Below, in pieces: positions 21,650 to 35,664 of a stretch of 64,000 nt of DNA. The DNA is taken from assembly GCA_950295325.1 (NCBI GenBank), contig OX485807.1:25699666-25763665 (forward strand). The letters are read 5' to 3'. The notes beneath the pieces were generated by a model, which saw only the letters and a program-made list of their open reading frames with translations, made no database searches and had not been told where the DNA came from. Origin of the DNA: Polytrichum commune. Taxonomy: Eukaryota; Streptophyta; Polytrichopsida; Polytrichales; Polytrichaceae. How positions within the stretch are numbered: position 1 is the stretch's first letter; the number at the start of each line of letters is the position of its first letter. The translations under genes and the position numbers were made by a program.

Positions 21650-23856
21650 TTAATGGGGTTCTTGGTCTAAACAACCGCTTCAAAGTGTTCGCATCTTACA
21701 ACTTTCACCAATATGTGTTCCATTTATCCTTGTTCTTATTTCTATGAATGTCTCAAAATGCCCAAAAAGTCTCAATTTAACGAATATAGTGTTCTTGTAT
21801 TTGAAAGGCATGTAAATTTGGTGTGGCTCCAAGAACTGATTTCAAAAAGACACGTGTTTGAAAAAGATTGAATTGCGTGCTCAGTGATCAATATAACTAG
21901 GAAACTATTCAGTTTGCATAATGAATAAGATACTCATATGATGAGCTCTGAAATCCATGAGGAAAAGTGGCACAACCTCAATTTGGATTTGCTAACCATC
22001 TCCTACCAATCGAGTGCTTCATACGCTAGGAGAAGTGGGCAATCGGGGGAAAAAATAACCGTTTAAGACCCAACTACCATAGTTCACAATGCATGATCCG
22101 TTCCGAAACCTCATGAAGCTCTAGCCTACCACACGACATATTGTATTTAGTGTCACCAATTACATTTGTCTTGCTCAATACTAACTGTAAACTGCCCGTG
22201 TAGTGTCACCAACACCAACACCAACACCAACACTAACATTATTTGTCATTCCTCGTAAAGTTTTTGGAATGTTGTAGATTCACAGTATTGCAATTATTGT
22301 CGTTAACTAAGTGATTTTCCACCCAAATTCCAGTCATCCATTACAATATTTCATTACTGAATGTTAGGATGCAGAGTATACCCGAAAACATACGAACTCC
22401 AAGTAAGTTCGGATGACAATATTCGTGAACACGTGTGTATGAAGTGTCATTAGAAAAATGACCACCAAGCAGGGCTAATTTTTCACAAAGTTTTTGCCCG
22501 TCCACGTCCAAAAACCTTGAATTGAAAGGCAAAAAAATTTGCAACCCGTCCCAAAACCGGTAGTTTCTAAACCAACCCGTCCATGGAAAGGTTAAAGAAA
22601 AAACAACTCGTCCCAAAACCGGTTTGGAAATGAAAATACCCGTCCCGCAATACGTATAAATAAGTCTCTTACAATGTTGGAAAAAAAAACAAAAAAACCA
22701 AGAGATGTTGACATGTGACTGTTTGCACTTGGAAACAATAGGATCTTCACAAATTATGCCTTCAATGCCTGTCAGTTATCTGTCTTTTGCTGTCAATTCT
22801 CATATTTCCAGTAGACCCCATTCTAATTCCCTTTGCCACCATCATTTCTTTTTTATTTCTTGTCCTTCAATCTCCCATTTCTTTCCCCACACTCTATCCT
22901 CAAAGTGTTTCCACCACCCGTCATCGACCGTCCGTCACCACCCGCATTCCCTCCACAAGAGGGATTTTTCTAGACAAAACCTAATCAAAAGTCATCTACG
23001 TGCTAGTTTGAAGTTAGAGACTTTAGATGCTTTGATGCGCATTTCATGTGCAAATATTCCATTTGAAACATCAATTGAAATGCAGTGATGCTTGTTTGGA
23101 GAACATGAAGGATAGGAGAATTCATCCACTTCTTTGAAGGGTGAGTAGCTCTTTATTTTTAAATTTTTGAACATGTTTATATATACTAATTCTTATTCAA
23201 TTGCTAAGTTTACCTTCAATTCTAATCTTTGACATTATGTTAAAAAGGTTCTAAATGTTGTGGTTGATGAATTAATGTATGCAGGTGAATCAAGCACTTC
23301 AAGATGGATATTTTAATTGGAATTAGTGGTTTGATTGCATCATGCTTATATTCACATGTCATACATGACATAATGTAATTGATATTTATACCATTTATTT
23401 TTTTGGAAAAAAATCAAAAAAACCGTTATTTTTAGAACCCGTCCACAGTGAATTTGACACGTCCAAAACCTGATTCATTTCCTAAGAACACCCGTCCACT
23501 GGAAAAGTTTTTTTTTTATGAACATGTCCCTGGACATGTTGGAGACCTTGTGAAAAATCACCACTGGCACCAAGGACATAAAATGCCATGTGACACTACA
23601 CATACAATATATGGTGCAGCTGGCCCAAGGGTTTTGAGTTAAGGCAGACACACTATTTTTGGATGTATTTTTGGTCCCGAGCGTTAACAAAGCCTCCGAC
23701 CGGCCCCCATGGGCCTAAATATGGAGCTAGGGCATCAGGCTGATGTCATTATAGTAGCCTAAATCTCAAAGCTGACGGTCTCCATAAGTTTCCAATCACA
23801 CTTATAGTATTTATAGATACCTGACAGGCAAGCAACCAACTCACCATGTGACTCCC
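21650..23856. other. gene-free repeat-rich stretch
   Basis: I see no gene. It contains repeat family R2 (about 21939-22034; relatives at 26460-26533 and, inverted, 32697-32800) sharing 'GCTAACCATCTC' and 'TAGGAGAAGTGGGC'. It also contains an R1 copy at 22140-22345 with a small ACCAAC minisatellite. Several pieces read 'CCCGTCCA', near 22496, 22577 and 23491. The 127-residue frame at 22705-23088 is Ser/His-rich without a domain. Confidence 0.5.
22140..22345 (+). repeat. dispersed repeat R1, copy 2
   Basis: Aligns with 24385-24600 and the inverse of 365-560. Shared blocks include GTAAACTGCCCGTGTAGTGTC. It contains four tandem CCAACA units (about 22208-22236). Confidence 0.6.
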
Positions 23857-24355
23857 GGCAACTTCACGCCACAAGCCAAGAGCCGTGACCATGAAATTGT
23901 GAGAGCCCAAAAGAAAGCGTCCAAAGGCCGTTCCAACATACCTCCAAAATCATGCAGTGTGGTCACGGGCCCTCAAGTGTAGTGTGAATTCATATGTGAC
24001 AGGTCCTCAACCGAATGCAATTTCGATGAATTTTCATTCATGCGGGTCCTCACATATGATGAAATGGGATAAACTAACGGTTATGAGCGTTCGGAGTGCC
24101 ATGGTCTCCCGGTTTTGTGTTGGGCCTACCTCCAAGAGGTGGTTTTGGAAAACAGTCCAAGTGACCATGAAACATGACCCATTTGATGCCACCTGGGAAT
24201 CCATGTAGGCTTTGCATCCATTTTGCAAGTCACTTACTCCGTTGGTCCCTTGAGCGTATTGTGAAGCGAAGTTGGACCGGCTCCGCCTTTTCCACCAATG
24301 TGAGTGCTTGAACTATAATGGTCACGGGCTCTCAGTCTCATGTATGAAGTCGCCC
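23857..24355 (+). mobile_element. PIF/Harbinger-like MITE, full-length third copy
   Basis: About 499 bp, collinear with the outer element at 973-1934 and the inverse of 1242-1730. The right end reads GAAGTCGCCC followed by TTA. The left end is eroded (GGCAACTTCACGCCAC), so the left target duplication is not visible. It is non-coding. Confidence 0.75.
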
Positions 24356-24384
24356 TTAGCAATGAACGGGAAGAACCAACTGCT

Positions 24385-24600
24385 GCATTGAATATTGTGT
24401 TTTGTGTCACCAAATCTAATTGTCGTCCTCCATACTGACTGTAAATTGCCCGTGTAGTGTCACCAACACTAAATGTAAACCTAACATTATTTCTCATTCC
24501 ATGTAAACAAAAATTGGGCATTACAGGTTTACAATGTTGCAATTATCATTACTTGCCAACTGACTTCTCATCCAAATTTCAATCATTCATGAAAATATTA
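24385..24600 (+). repeat. dispersed repeat R1, copy 3
   Basis: Collinear with 22140-22345 and the inverse of 365-560. It lies immediately right of the MITE at 23857-24355. Confidence 0.6.
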
Positions 24601-24725
24601 TATTACAAGCAATTATGGTAGGATGCGCAACATATCAAACTTTGTTTCGATATTTGGCATTTACATGAACTGAAAGCAGGTTGGGGACGACAATATTTGT
24701 AAACTCATTCACAGAAAGTGTCATT

Positions 24726-25509
24726 GAAAAAGTTACCGCCGTGACATAAAATTACCATATGACATTAAATACAATAACCAAAAGATGTCAACATGTCACC
24801 GGCTGGACTTGGGAAACACTAGAATCTCAACTAAATATGCCCAAAAATCTCTCCGGGCACTCATGCACGGGCTCGGACTTGGGGCCAGGGATGAAAAAAA
24901 AACCCATGCCCCAATCACACCAACGTTTCCGTCCAGTTCCCAGCCGTGATGCTGGGATTGTGTTGAGAAACACACATGTAGTATGCCAACCCACCACTTT
25001 TCACAACTATTACAGCCGGAGGTGGCAACGGATGGTGCCAGAAAGTGGCTGGTGTGATGCGGCCCCTCAGTTAAGGGTTTCAAGGTGTCATTAATAAGGG
25101 ACTCGGCTTCTTGCCCTCTTATGGAAAAAGTTACCGCCGTGACATCAAATCATCACACGACATCAAATACAATAACCGAAAGATGCCAACATGTCACCAG
25201 CTGGACTTGAGAGAAACACTAGGATCTCGACCAATTATGCCCAAAAATCTCTCCGGGCACTCGGGCTCGAGACTCGGGACGAGAAGAACCCGTGTCCCGA
25301 TGACACCAACGTTTTCCGTCCAGTTCCCAGCCGTGAAATTGCTGGGATTATGTTGAGAACAACACATGCGGTATGCCAACCCACCACTTTTCACAACTAT
25401 TACAGCCGGAGGTGCCGACGGATGGTGCCAGAAAGTGGCTGGTGTGATGCGGCCCCTCAGTTAAGGGTTTGGAGGTGTCATTAATAAGGGACTCGGCTTC
25501 CTGGCCTGC
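24726..25509 (+). repeat. ~397-bp tandem duplication
   Basis: Copy 1 (24726-25112) and copy 2 (25123-25509) both start GAAAAAGTTACCGCCGTGACAT and include 'AATCTCTCCGGGCACTC' and 'CCACCACTTTTCACAACTATTACAG'. They differ by scattered substitutions and small indels. Related fragments are at about 22690-22750 and 60425-60480. I see no gene. Confidence 0.85.
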
Positions 25510-26534
25510 CCTGTCAGGTGCGACTCCGGTGAGTGCGCGTGAACTGATTAGTTATTGCTACTGAGGAGTATTAGCAACTGCTCTGAAGGTTCCGAAAAGG
25601 GCTGGGGAGGGAGTAACTTATTAGTACTTTACTCCAGGCCCAGTCAGAATCTCAAAAGGATCGCTCATTAATATGCTTATGCTGCTGCTGCTGAGGAGGC
25701 AGACCGCTCATCTTGAATGCCTTGCTTTTTACATGCAAAACACCTCCACTTCCCGTACGTACCCGTCCTTCAAACTTCGCGGCTCCTCCGTGAATGTGGC
25801 TGGATCGGAGAAGCTGTGTTTGATCGCCAGCCGAGGAATTTGGAACCCATTTGGAGTTGATGTGAATCGAATTCTCAAACTTGTTTAGGGTTTTGTTAAG
25901 GGAGGACCGGGGGGGGGGGGGGGCTTGAAACTAATGAGAACCTATGGGAAGCCAAAGAAGGCATACGTTCAAAAATAGCATCATTAGATAGGATATTCAA
26001 GACGTGCATAAACTTAGATAAGCTAGATTCAACCTCAATGCGTAGGAAGTTGGTCCTTTCTTTCTATTGGTGCAATGGTTTGTGATTCCTTGTCTAGGAG
26101 TGACCTCATTCGGACCTTGTCAATGTTGTCAAAAGTCTCCTTTCTTTGAGCTCTCAAGGGTCGATAAAATTGATTTTGGTGTGCTAAGAGGTGCTAAAAC
26201 GAGTTCGGCCCCCAATTAACCGATATGGAATGTTCTTCGTTAAACCTCCGCATTGACTGTAACCATGCACCGGAAACTTGCCAAACATGAAAAGTTTTGT
26301 ACCCAAAACAAGCACCTCCCGACCCAAAACCCGGTTGAGTTAAAGGATAACTCTAATGGAATCGGGGGACCGATATGACTATTTGTTGAGCACAATAATA
26401 TCTCACTTTTGATATTGAACATGCTATTCATTTGTGTTCCAATATGAGACCAAAAACAACCACACCCTTGATTAGTATTTGCTAACCATCTCGTACTAAT
26501 CGCTTGTCACATGTCCCAGGAGAAGTGGGCCGGT

Positions 26535-26834
26535 GGGAAGAAGCCACGACCATGTAATTGTGAACCCCCTTGATTCTCATCCAAAGGTTGTATTACTGAC
26601 ACGGGCTGACAAAATTTGCATCACGCCTACCACTTGGAGGCGGTCCCTGACGCAAATCCCGTCGTAGGAATCCACATAGACTTTTCATCCATGATAATTT
26701 CCTTTGGACCCTTAAGACCTTCGCCTTCTAGTGCGAAGCGAACTTGGGACAGTCCGGCCTTTTTCCGACCAATGAGAGATCGTAGAATGCAACGGTCACG
26801 GCCGACCGGTCTCGAGTGGGAAGCGGCCCTTAAT
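26535..26834 (+). mobile_element. decayed copy of the 0.5-kb MITE
   Basis: The right half keeps 'GCGAAGCGAACTTGG', 'CCAATGAGAG', 'CAACGGTCACGG' and the terminal GGGAAGCGGCCC followed by TTA. The left half is shortened and has many substitutions. Confidence 0.6.
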
Positions 26835-27641
26835 TATGACACCGTGGGCAGTGGAGTGTGAAAAGGGGGTCATCACAGACCTAACTTGCAGACAGGGCCA
26901 GTGCGGGCGTCGTGGACCCCACATATCTAGGCACCTCCAAGATACAGGTGTACCTGTCTGATTGGCTCGGAACATTCTGGGAAACACACGCACACACCCA
27001 ACAGTACCAGAGGGGGCACTTTCCCTTTCTGACACCCGACATTGCCACCTGGACTGCCAGTCAAGCCCTGCTGACCCGGCGCGTGGGGTGGGGCCTGCCA
27101 CCTGGACGCTCGCAGCAATAACAATAACAATAATAATAGGAGGAATGGGAGACCTCCAATGGGAACAGGGAGCGTAATCATCACTGGAAACGGTGTTGGG
27201 TTGACTCCCGGGTCTCCTGCTTCGCTTCACTCGTTTTCAAGTGGAGTGGGCCCCGCCCGCTCACACCAGGTCAGTGGGGACTGTGGGTCCCACGGCTCCC
27301 TGGGCTCTGAAAGGTGAAACCAGAGTCTCTACACAGGGGCTGGGGCGAACCAACCCTAGCCTTCTTGTTACACTGGTTCCTTGGAGGCAAAGGTTCAGGC
27401 ATCCAACAAGGAACGAGTGTTTGGGTTGGTTCGCCCAAATCTTGTCCCTTTTAGTGTGTGTTCCTATTTTGTGTTACGCAATGCAATATCGTCTTGTTCA
27501 GGAGTTTACTTTATTATTAACGGAAGTTTTAACATGTCGTTCAAAAATTTTAGCTGGGCAAAATGTTACATTCTCGTTACATAGTTACAACGTCGCGTAG
27601 CTTCAAATAGTAGCACCCACTAATTGGGATAATCAATGTAG

Positions 27642-27644
<3 letters not shown>

Positions 27645-27689
<45 letters not shown>

Positions 27690-27903
27690 CTCATCCATCC
27701 AACATAAAAACTTGACCTCCTATATGTTTGTTCTCAATTCATCTTAAATAACCTTCAGTACTAGACTAATTCATGGTCTTTAAAGCTAGTTATGGTGTCA
27801 AATCAACTCAACAAAGTAAATCGTTGGCTTGCATATTATTTCAGGGCTTTTAAGTTGGATGAATGAGAGGTGCTCTTGTATATGATAATTCTCTCTCTCC
27901 GTA
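27645..27903. mobile_element. MITE related to 1988-2238 with a GA microsatellite at its left end
   Basis: Shares CTCATCCATCCAACATAAAA, ATGGTGTCAAATCAA and the right terminal ATAATTCTCTCTCTCC with the copy at 1988-2238. The left terminal repeat has become a (GA)n run (about 27648-27686). Confidence 0.65.
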
Positions 27904-28859
27904 GAAACCTCATTTGATTTGGATCGTGGTTAATTCGTCCACATTACATCGTACTACAACGTTGACGGGTATTTTGGGTGGGTTTTACACTAAGATCCAA
28001 GACCAAAGAAACTTCAAAAATCAAGCGATCCTTTTGGTCTAGAGATTTTTTTTTGGACCCAAGAAGTTTACAGTAGGGTTTGGTCAAGGCATGAAAAAAA
28101 TGTAGTGGAACTAATGTGACATCACACTCCTGCCAAATCTTGTTAGTCCACACTCAGGAATATACTCCTCCTAGTTTGAAGAACCAATCTTGAGTCTAAA
28201 CGAAAGATCCATTGAGGGTTGTTTTCGACCCCAAGTTTCTTGGATCTGGACCTTTAGTGTCACATACACCATTGCCCAAGGGTTACACTATTTTGTTTAG
28301 AGGCTTAGAAATGCGGCCTCCGTTGGTTATCAATGTATGCAACTTCTCAAATTATTTCATTAGTATTTTGTGTACAGTAAGGTATTTTGAGAAAGTCACT
28401 CCCCCAAGAGAGACACGAGGTGAAGCGTTAAAACACCAACCAAGCACCGTTACAAAGAGAGTGAAATCTAGAATATAAAAGATATGTCCTCCTTAAAGTG
28501 CCACACAAGGCCTTTATCACTGCCTTCAACAAAAGCACCCGACGAGCACCACTCCTGCCTAAAATCACTCTTGGCCTTAACCAATGTCTCTTTATTACAT
28601 TTTATCCTTTTTTTTTTCTTCTTCTAAATAGCAAGCCCCACTTAAGCAATAAATCTTCAAGCTTTCTTGATCACCATCTTGCCACAAAAGGAAAAGAGAA
28701 CCCCTGCACCATGTTGTTCAAAAGCTCCGAAGAAAGAAGGAGTGAAACAAATCCTAAGGTAAGGCAACCTCATTAATCCCAACAACACCACCTTGACCGT
28801 TAGCAATCGCAAGACACAATATGCTTACCCTAAGAAGAACTTGCTCTATGTCTCCCAAA

Positions 28860-29840
28860 ACCTCTCCAAGCCCTTTCTCAACCATCATTTGCTTGAAAAA
28901 ATGCCAAACCTCACGAACCCCTCAAAATCATACAACATATGTTTGTTCGAATCCATCACGCCCATGGTACAAAGCCTACATTTTTCTCCAATGCGTATTT
29001 TCCTGAGCGATTGGCTCGTAGGAAGACCCTCACTAAGAAAGAGCCAAAGAAATGTTGAAACCTTCATGGGTTCCCCCAAAAAATGCAAGGTGGTTTTGAG
29101 AATCCTCTTACAAGCCCACTCTTCCATCTCCATCCTTAGATTGTGAGACATAGCTCGAGGATTCTTCATGCTTTGCAACAAAATCATCTTTTAGCCTCTC
29201 CTTGCCAAGTAACCAAAGAAGGACGCAAATGTTAATCTTGAATGCTCCCCAAATACCACTCACCTCGATCCCATGCCAATTGCGCAGTATTCAATATTGT
29301 GGAAAACTTTGACCGACCAATCTTTGCCAATTGAGAAAAATCATGGTTGTATTCATCAAAATCATGGTCCCCCAACTCCGTGTTCCAAATTTGCCAAACT
29401 TTAAATTACATGTTGAAGCTTATTCACCAAAAGCATTGGAGCTAAACTACCTTACTCCAAAAAAGCGGTTGCCAATTTTTTTCCAAAAGTGATTGGGATT
29501 CCATTGCAAAATGCCCTCTCTCAACAATGTCCAAGCATTCCATATGGCCCCCTTCCTTGATGCTCTTAGTCCTCATCACCCAATCCAAACTTGCCAACCA
29601 TCCCAGTGTCCTTGCCGCATGTATAACCTTCAACAGCTGATGTCACAATATAACCTTCCACAATCTGCCCCCCCCCCCCCGGGGTGCAAAGCTCTGCATG
29701 AAATTTTTTCAGGAAGGAGTAGGCTTCAATCTTAAGGTCAAGAAGCTTCAATCCACCCTGTGAATATGGTTTATTATTTGAATCATAGGCCACCTTCAAC
29801 CTTGTGATTTTGGCAACATCATCAGACCACAAAAGTTTAT
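28860..29840 (-). pseudogene. LINE remnant: reverse transcriptase C-terminus and zf-RVT
   Basis: On the minus strand 29832-29700 reads SQGGLKLLDLKIEAYSFLKK, like the post-RT 'GGLGLRDL' segment of plant L1-type LINEs. Further 3', 29187-28885 reads KVSTFLWLFLSEGLPTSQ then KCRLCTMG, a decayed reverse-transcriptase zinc-binding (zf-RVT) domain. Frames are interrupted, and a C/G homopolymer at about 29669-29683 breaks one of them. No intact ORF remains. Confidence 0.7.
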
Positions 29841-29879
29841 GACTAGAGATTTGACCTTGTCCAAACTAGGAGATCGAAT

Positions 29880-32800
29880 AAAAATGCAAGACGATGTATA
29901 CCATGGGAAAGCTAATATGGCCTCCTTGAGACCCAATATGAAAATTGATTTTGTACATTCTGAAGAATAAACTCATGATTCTTTAAATTATGGAACCCTA
30001 ATGCCAAGTTAAAACCCCCAAATACTCAATTGATGCTACCCCCTCCAACATCCATAAGAGCCCTAAATGATTGTCTAGATGGTTTAGGGTGATTATCCCT
30101 TTCATAATGACTTGGCTCTTCTCGTATGAGGAAGTCTTGAGAATCTATGTAGAGTTTTGAGTTGTATTCAAGAGGTTTTGTTTAGTGGTGGGAGCGCATA
30201 TTAACTATGACAAATTAGTAACATCACGGTAAGTGGAGGCCGCATTAGCTTTGATGGGCGCACCCTAAACCATCTAGAAAATTCAACACCTTTAACTCTA
30301 GAACCCTTTTATGCCAACAAAAAGAAAATTGAATTGCAACTCTATTTCTTACGGAATTTCCAAGTCCGAACATTCTAAAGCTCATCAATGTCATACGTCA
30401 TATTGTGTCTCTTGAACAATCTATTATGACCTTGCTTCATTCCGCCCTCCACATTAGACTCGGCAAGTTTGACGGATGTTTTTCCGACACACTAATTAAG
30501 GTGATTGCGCCAATTCTTGATAGCTTGGCAAGTTTGAATGCTTATAGGGACTTGATTTTAAGTCTTGATTGTCTCATTGGGTTAAGTGTTTCAAATTGGG
30601 CTTGGAACCCAAGTGGTGGACTCTTCATACTATGGATGAACTAATTTGAGTGTAAAAAGGAATATTATATGAGGCATTAGCGTACACTATATTCATTAGA
30701 GAGAGGTATTGTTTTCCTCTAGTATTTACATATTTAGATAGGCTAATAATATTTTTGAAGCAAAAAAGGTAGATGGACCAAAAGGGAACCTTGAGGTTTG
30801 GAGAAAATGTTAATGATAAGTGTGCTAGTTTCATCCAATTTACGTTTTCATCCATTATTGTCATGTGGTAATCATCCCCAATGACTACCATCACTACATT
30901 TGGGTTTCTAGGGTTATTCCAAATTGGGTTAATGTGGACTTATGATGTAACTCATTACATGGTGGTGAATTTAGATGTTATTATTGCCTTAGCTTCAATG
31001 ACATGTGTTTGTGGGTCATATTATTACAAGTTACATCCTATGGATGAAAGGTTCTTAACTAACATTCTCATTGAAAAGTGAAAGTTGATTGTATATGTGA
31101 TAAGGGGTCAATTATTTCAAAACGTTTACTTTGTGTATGTAGTGGAGGTATTTATCACATCACATTGAGAAGCATGGTATAAATACATGAGTTCACTTTC
31201 TAGCCTACCATTATTACGTATACATGTGTTTTCTCTATAAATTTCTCTTGCATTGTATATGTAATAATGGTAGGCCTAAAAATTCACTCATGCGCCAATT
31301 GAAAGCTATGTGATTGAAAACATATGAACCACATTTCTATTTCTATTTTCAAGTCATTACATTTTTTTTAACCGATTGTCATCGTCACGTAGGATCATCT
31401 GTTTGGTTACCCCATGTACCTCCTACCTTGCATTTTTGCATGGACTGTAACGCCTTTTGGATACTTATTTAAAATTTTGGGGCTATAATTGACATGCCAC
31501 ACTTGTTTACAGGCCTGCCTCAGAACATACCCACCTCAAAACTCCACTCACTTGTCTACATATTAATATGCCACACAATAGACGCTCCATGTGTGTACAT
31601 ATGTCATGTTGTGATGCCACTCATTATTTTATGTTTAAAAAGAATGGTAACATGTAACACAAGCTTTGTGTCCATTCCACACCCTTAATGTTAAGCTCCC
31701 TTTGATTGGGCACAAACCAAAATAAGTGTGCCTTACACAAGCTTTCATCATCACCCAAAAGTCTTGCACACGCGGATAATCAACTTAGACGCAACCAAAC
31801 ACTTTGAGTCATGAGATCTAGGGAACACTAGAATAACATGCAAAGCTTTGAACTCTCCCACTCCTTTCAATATTTGCTATGTCATCGAATGTTCCTACGT
31901 ATATCACCTCCAATTCTAGGGCACACTACACAATGTACATGGATGATTCAATGTGGCATTAAAACCACTATGCCACGTCAATTTAAGTAGCCTCTATCAC
32001 TCGTCACGTGGTAGCAAGTGTCGTCTTATTTGATTATCACCCAATGATCATAAGGTTATTTAACCTTTACAGGACGTGGGGTCTCAATATGCATCCAAAT
32101 ACATAAGTGTCGAATGTATGCATGCATCATCAAGTTTAGAACTCATATGAACCATATTTTTATGGGTTCAAAACCCTATTCTAATATATGTTGTCAAGTT
32201 ATTTCAACGAGAAAATAAAGAAACTATTCATACTTGACATTGGTGATCAAAATACAACGTATGTCTTTGCATCCAAGGGCACCTAGAGTTGCAAACTTTA
32301 ACTTAAATATTCAATAACATCAAGGTACTCAACCAATTTGAAAAGTATGATTGAAGAAACAAATTGATTTTAGATAGGGTCACTTCTGACATAATGAAAT
32401 AAAATTGAAAGTATGTAGCTCAAATACACTATTTGTTGCATGGAGAGGCCCAACCTAAGTATCAAGTGGGCCCAAGATGAATAGTGCATGGATCATACTG
32501 AATCACATGCATATTGTACCTATGATGATGATCAAGGGGCAAAAAGTTCAAGGCTATCTAGGTGAAATTTTCTGCTCTCTTTCCATGTGCCCATGTTCCT
32601 TCCATGTGTGCTACTCTTATATAAGTTGACACTATTCATACTTTGTCAAGATCTTAAGGTAGATGGGTCTTGAATGGTTAGTTGTTATGACTAGGCCACT
32701 TCTCCTAGGATATGAAACACGGGATTAGCACGAGATGGTGACCACATTCGAAATCAAGGTTGTGGCCCACCTTTCTCATAGTGCTCGGAGCTCATATGAA

Positions 32801-35660
32801 CATTCTATCCATTATCAAAGTGAGGATTGGTTTGTTCATCAAGTGGTCATATAGGTCCCCTCGATCATGTTGACTATTCACCCTCGAATGGTTCTCGTAT
32901 TTTGAGAACATGTATTTTTGATATCCGTTTTTGGAGCCACACTTTTCCACATACCACTCAAAATATAGGCGTTCGATTAAGATAAGTGACCAAATTAGGC
33001 ACAAATTAAGTGTGAAATCCTAATGTCCATGGGATCAACCACCTTATATGTAAGCATTTCCTAATAAAGTGTTTGTAGTTCAAACTTTGGATAAGAGAAA
33101 ACCGAGGGAAACACTCAAAGAAGACTTAAAAGGTGATTTTGGTATCATCTAGGTGTCCTAGATAAGTTGTATTAGAGCAATTTCAAGTTTACTTCAAGTT
33201 ATTTAGGATTTTGATTAACAATTCATACACCCCTTCAAGAATAAAAGTTTGGAAATCTCTTAATCACAATCCGTCATTTGTGACAATCATTCAATCTCAC
33301 ATTATGAACCTGGACAATATATAGTCTGAGAGTGAGTTCATTTCAACTGAACCTTGTGCGGTTCGCAAGCATAGGCTCATCCATTGTCAATAGCCTTGCA
33401 TGTAGTAACCCATTATTGTCTTTGAACCAAAGCCAAGTGCATTTTGGTGTACTAGTCAATTGTCTCATGTTAACTCGCCCTTTATATTTAACATGAAAAA
33501 TGTTGTACAATCACCCTTACATGGTTTCTAGTTTTCTCCTTCATCAACCCATACTCCAACTCAGTTGCCAGACAACAATCTTCTACCACAACTCCAACCC
33601 CAAATGGAACTTGTCCTCAACTTCAAAAAAAAATCATACCACATGCAATTTTATGTGAGAAGTCCATAGTTTGATTTTTGGGGGATTTAATCTTCTCATA
33701 AAGAATTACAATTAGAGGTGAGTTAATAATTTCCATTGAATCCACACAAGTAAGATACCTAACCTAATCTCCTTGGAGTCCCATCCACACCACCGCGTAA
33801 TTTGGACCCGATCTTCTCAATGCAAATATGTGAGACCACGACTTGTTATCCTTGTAATATTTAACAAACACAAACGGTGGGTAATTAGGAAGACAAAGTC
33901 TGTTATGGGGAGCCAAAAGGTCAGGCTATTGACTTCTCAAGTGGTCCCTTCAATTGAAGCCCAAATGAATGGGGATCATGAATGCGGCAACGACACTCAA
34001 CGCCAAGCTATATCGATCGCGAATTTCACTACACGGTATCTTCCGCTTGTTTCTTGCCTTTGGTAACTTAGTGCATTGAGGAGAGATAGACAAGGTCTCT
34101 TGTATGTTCATTTCTCGTCTCGGCTTCTTAACCCTTGACTTTTCACGCCCAATTTCCCTCAAATCTGCCCAGAAAATGTTGCAGCAACCGTAGTTGAAGA
34201 TCTGAAGTTTTTTTTCTTCGACAAATCCAACCGTTGAAGTTTTGTTGTGTAGGAGATTATAATAAGAATGTCAATAGTGGTCTTGAGGGGCAACGATTTA
34301 GAAATGAAATTGAGGTTGGTTTTTTGTTCGAACCTCCATTCAAATCGTCTCCAAACAACAGACTGTTTCCCTCATTCAAAAGAGAGACAATATACGAAAT
34401 CAAATCAACTCACACATCTTGAAACCGTCACATTGTGATGTTTTTTGGGAAGCTTTGCAATTTGAGACAATGGTGCGCACCTTCCACATGGATTTACACC
34501 CACCAACGCATGTCCAACTAAAACTTCCAACGGTAGATGTTTGGGATACGTTGCGTTTGAGTGTCATGCAAATTTTAAGATCAATTGGGAACCATCTGCA
34601 CATAGGGATCACAAAAAAAAAAACATGTTCAGGATATGCTGCCCCTAAACCACGGAGGTGACAAATGTCAAGCAGGCATTCATGGAACGCTTCCATTCTA
34701 AACCAACCGAGAGCACACTCCCAAATTTGAATCAATCCAAAAATTAACTAACTATGTTGAATCAAAACTATCCACGTGACATGACATATTAGACCTGAAC
34801 ATGAACAAGAGAAGTGATTGAAACGGTCCAAATTAAAGACCATCCGAACCAATGTCAATAGGGATCATAGTGAATTGTTCACGACCACATTATGATCGCA
34901 TGAGACATTAGGGGTTAAGGAACAACATGCACCGGTAGGATGACCGTCTCAAAGACGGCAAATGCTTGTTTCATTGAGATTTTTTTGTCAAAACAATATT
35001 GTTCCATTTATTTCGGGGAACAATATAATAACATCAAGTCAACAATATGGAGACAATAGAAAATGTACCAATGTAGAAACAATGGAGAAACAAAGCTTTG
35101 TGAAACAATGCATTCACAATGCCTAAACAACATTCATTGTCACAAAGTAAACACAATATTGTAAGCATGATGATTTTTTATGTCAATTGCTTATTGAAAC
35201 ATCACTGTTATGTTTTACATTGCAATAATATAAAAACAATTTTGCATTTTTGAATCACGGTTTCTATGTTGATATTAAATTGAAGTGATGTTGATTACAT
35301 TATCAAATGCAGGATTGGTATCTTACAAATGGCACGTCCCTTGACCTTCCAGGTAGTTATTTTGAAGTAGTTCATGGAGTAAATAGGAGTAACAAATTAT
35401 AAATTGAAACAATGACCTACAAACTAAGAGCTTCAGCCAAATGAAGATGCAAACCGTAATGTAACTCTTCATACAAACACAAAGTATTTTCTGCAATTTG
35501 CAATTTCAACAAAACACAACAAATGTTTGATTAAAGGTTGTGTTCAATCATCTGCATTGTACACTACATACAAAATTTCAAACTATACACACTAAGTAAG
35601 TTCTATCAAATCAATGGCACAAACACTTGAATTTCTATTACAATCTTCTGCAGATAGCCT
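29880..35660. other. AT-rich gene-poor stretch
   Basis: I see no supported gene. Frames of 60-110 residues (30405-30644, 33773-34066, 34400-34735) lack motifs, splice pattern and plausible starts. The inverted R2 copy is at about 32697-32800. Segments at 34980-35170 are rich in ACAATATTG-like motifs. Confidence 0.5.
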
Positions 35661-35664
35661 ATTT

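Larger units (their letters stand above)
25510..28790. other. gene-free stretch with repeats
   Basis: I find no gene. It holds a poly-G run at about 25908-25923, a decayed copy of the 0.5-kb MITE at about 26535-26834, an R2 fragment, and GC-rich sequence at 26880-27350. A pair of GGGTTGGTTCGCCC-like motifs in opposite orientation lies at about 27350-27440, and the GA-microsatellite MITE is at 27645-27903. Confidence 0.5.

Noticed and set aside
22705-23088. 127-residue Ser/His-rich plus-strand frame
   Set aside because: No recognisable domain, lies in repeat-derived sequence, and lacks plausible splice or promoter context.
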